Shown: in pieces, positions 6,719 to 7,558 of the stretch
Layout of the letters: the number at the start of each line of letters is the position of its first letter
Position numbering within the stretch: position 1 is the stretch's first letter
Source: JBDKUD01 sp039679805
Lineage (GTDB): Bacteria > Bacillota > Syntrophomonadia > Syntrophomonadales > Syntrophomonadaceae
NCBI GenBank assembly: GCA_039679805.1
Contig: JBDKUD010000413.1
Coordinates: 1 to 7,558, forward strand
Direction: 5' to 3'
DNA length: 7,558 bases
Program-made: the position numbers and the translations under genes
Notes under the pieces: model-generated
Database searches by the model: none
Told to the model about the DNA's origin: nothing
Seen by the model: only the letters and a program-made list of their open reading frames with translations

Positions 6719-7558
6719 TTATCGGTATTGATTAAATGAGTTCATACGGGATTGGACCCGAGGCTGATTTTTATTGCTAAGTTGATTGAGGAGGGTTTCA
6801 AGATCCTCATTCTTTTTAAGCAGTACACCCAAAAAAGGTATTTCCTGTTTCAACTGTTTAGGATTCACGCCTCCTACTACAAGGGCCTGCAACCAATCGA
6901 TAAGTTCACTGGTACTAGGTTTTTTCTGAATATTGGGTATGTTTCTCAACATATAAAAGGCTTCCATAGCCTGGGTTAGAAGATTTTTCTCCAGTTTCGG
7001 ATGGTGGACACGCACAATTGTCTCCATAGCTTCGGGGTCAGGAAAAGCTATATAGTGAAAAATACATCTCCGTAAAAAGGCATCCGGCAGTTCCTTTTCG
7101 GCATTACTGGTAATAATTACTATAGGTCGATTTATGGCTGCTATGTTTTCTTTTGTTTCCGGAATATAAAAACTCATCTGGTCCAGTTCCCATAACAGGT
7201 CATTAGGGAACTCCAGATCCGCTTTATCAATTTCATCTATCAGGAGAACCACCTGCTTATCAGCGGTAAAAGCCTCACCCAGCTTGCCAAGTTTTATATA
7301 CTGTTTAATGTTGCCAACATTATTCTCCCCGAACTGGCTGTCATATAGCCTTTGAACCGTGTCATAAACATACAGACCTTCCTGGGCTTTGGTGGTTGAT
7401 TTGATATTCCATATGACTAGCTCTTTGCCAAGTGAATCGGCAATACTTTTGGCCAGCATAGTCTTACCGGTTCCGGGTTCACCTTTTATCAGCAGGGGTT
7501 TCCCCAAAGCGATGGCAATATTAACGCTATTGCGAAGTTCTTCTGATACAATATAATC
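6719..7558 (-). CDS. MoxR family AAA+ ATPase (5' end beyond the window)
   Basis: 279 residues are visible and the frame stays open to the right edge, reading DYIVSEELRNSVNIAIA before the ATP site, so the start lies outside; a TTG at 7507 is internal and not the start. Numbered from the first visible codon: Walker A G26-EPGTGK-T33, Walker B VVLLIDEIDKAD (103-114), sensor 1 around IITSN (147-151), and the arginine-finger region DAFLRRC (159-165). The C-terminal lid is about 185-245 and contains LVVGGV, followed by a short polar tail. Family knowledge: MoxR ATPases form hexameric rings that act with a VWA protein to mature or remodel enzymes. The VWA partner is encoded directly downstream. The segment STTKAQEGLYVYD after the first strand is typical of a MoxR branch linked with CoxE-like VWA proteins, by memory only. 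Adjacent stop TAA at 6721-6719 sits just outside the MITE-like insertion. Confidence 0.9.
   Translation of the reverse strand, partial: DYIVSEELRNSVNIAIALGKPLLIKGEPGTGKTMLAKSIADSLGKELVIWNIKSTTKAQEGLYVYDTVQRLYDSQFGENNVGNIKQYIKLGKLGEAFTADKQVVLLIDEIDKADLEFPNDLLWELDQMSFYIPETKENIAAINRPIVIITSNAEKELPDAFLRRCIFHYIAFPDPEAMETIVRVHHPKLEKNLLTQAMEAFYMLRNIPNIQKKPSTSELIDWLQALVVGGVNPKQLKQEIPFLGVLLKKNEDLETLLNQLSNKNQPRVQSRMNSFNQYR

Noticed and set aside
6691..6720. Right arm of the repeat plus the T-run at 6714-6720 as a plus-strand terminator
   Set aside because: No plus-strand gene lies upstream that would need it; the T-run is better explained as AT-rich flank next to the moxR stop.
1..7558. CRISPR array, tRNA, rRNA, transposase, phage or defence gene
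   Set aside because: No regularly spaced repeats, tRNA-like cloverleaf, rRNA stretches or such proteins were seen; all substantial frames are explained by the five genes listed and the small edge fragment.

Overview
The window reads as a piece of chromosome from a low-GC, endospore-forming member of the Bacillota, most likely Clostridia. The support is indirect: a PrkA / YhbH (DUF444) / SpoVR-type sporulation cluster, strong AGGAGG-type ribosome binding sites, TTG start codons, and a cysteine-rich anaerobe-style flavoenzyme. A syntrophic or fatty-acid-using clostridium (for example a Syntrophomonas relative) would suit the FadH-like gene, but that is a guess. Nothing points to phage, plasmid or CRISPR content.

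Layout. Positions 1-3154, minus strand, transcribed right to left: prkA (AAA+ serine kinase/ATPase family), then the DUF444 VWA protein yhbH 13 bases later, then, 6 bases further, the first 12 codons of a third gene that is very probably spoVR and runs off the left edge. Positions 3155-3357 are a 203-base divergent intergenic region holding promoters for both directions. Positions 3358-5346, plus strand: one large gene for a 662-residue FMN / 4Fe-4S / FAD enzyme of the 2,4-dienoyl-CoA reductase type. It is convergent with the next gene, with only three bases between the stop codons. Positions 5350-7558, minus strand: a MoxR-family AAA+ ATPase (its N-terminus lies beyond the right edge), followed by a CoxE-like VWA protein. 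The 151 bases between these two genes are almost filled by a 118-base element with near-perfect terminal inverted repeats and two internal hairpins, which looks like a MITE.

How the genes work together. Both minus-strand clusters pair an AAA+ ATPase with a VWA (metal-ion-adhesion-type) protein encoded just downstream. MoxR-VWA pairs are known as chaperone-like modules that remodel or metallate partner enzymes; PrkA, YhbH and SpoVR form a conserved set tied to sporulation or stress. So two AAA+/VWA systems of different families sit on either side of a single redox enzyme gene. No functional link among the three blocks is shown by the sequence. The gene families are individually known; the less ordinary points are the MITE-like insertion inside the MoxR-VWA operon, the DxGxS form of the VWA metal site, and the shortened spacing of the iron-sulfur cysteines in the FadH-like enzyme.
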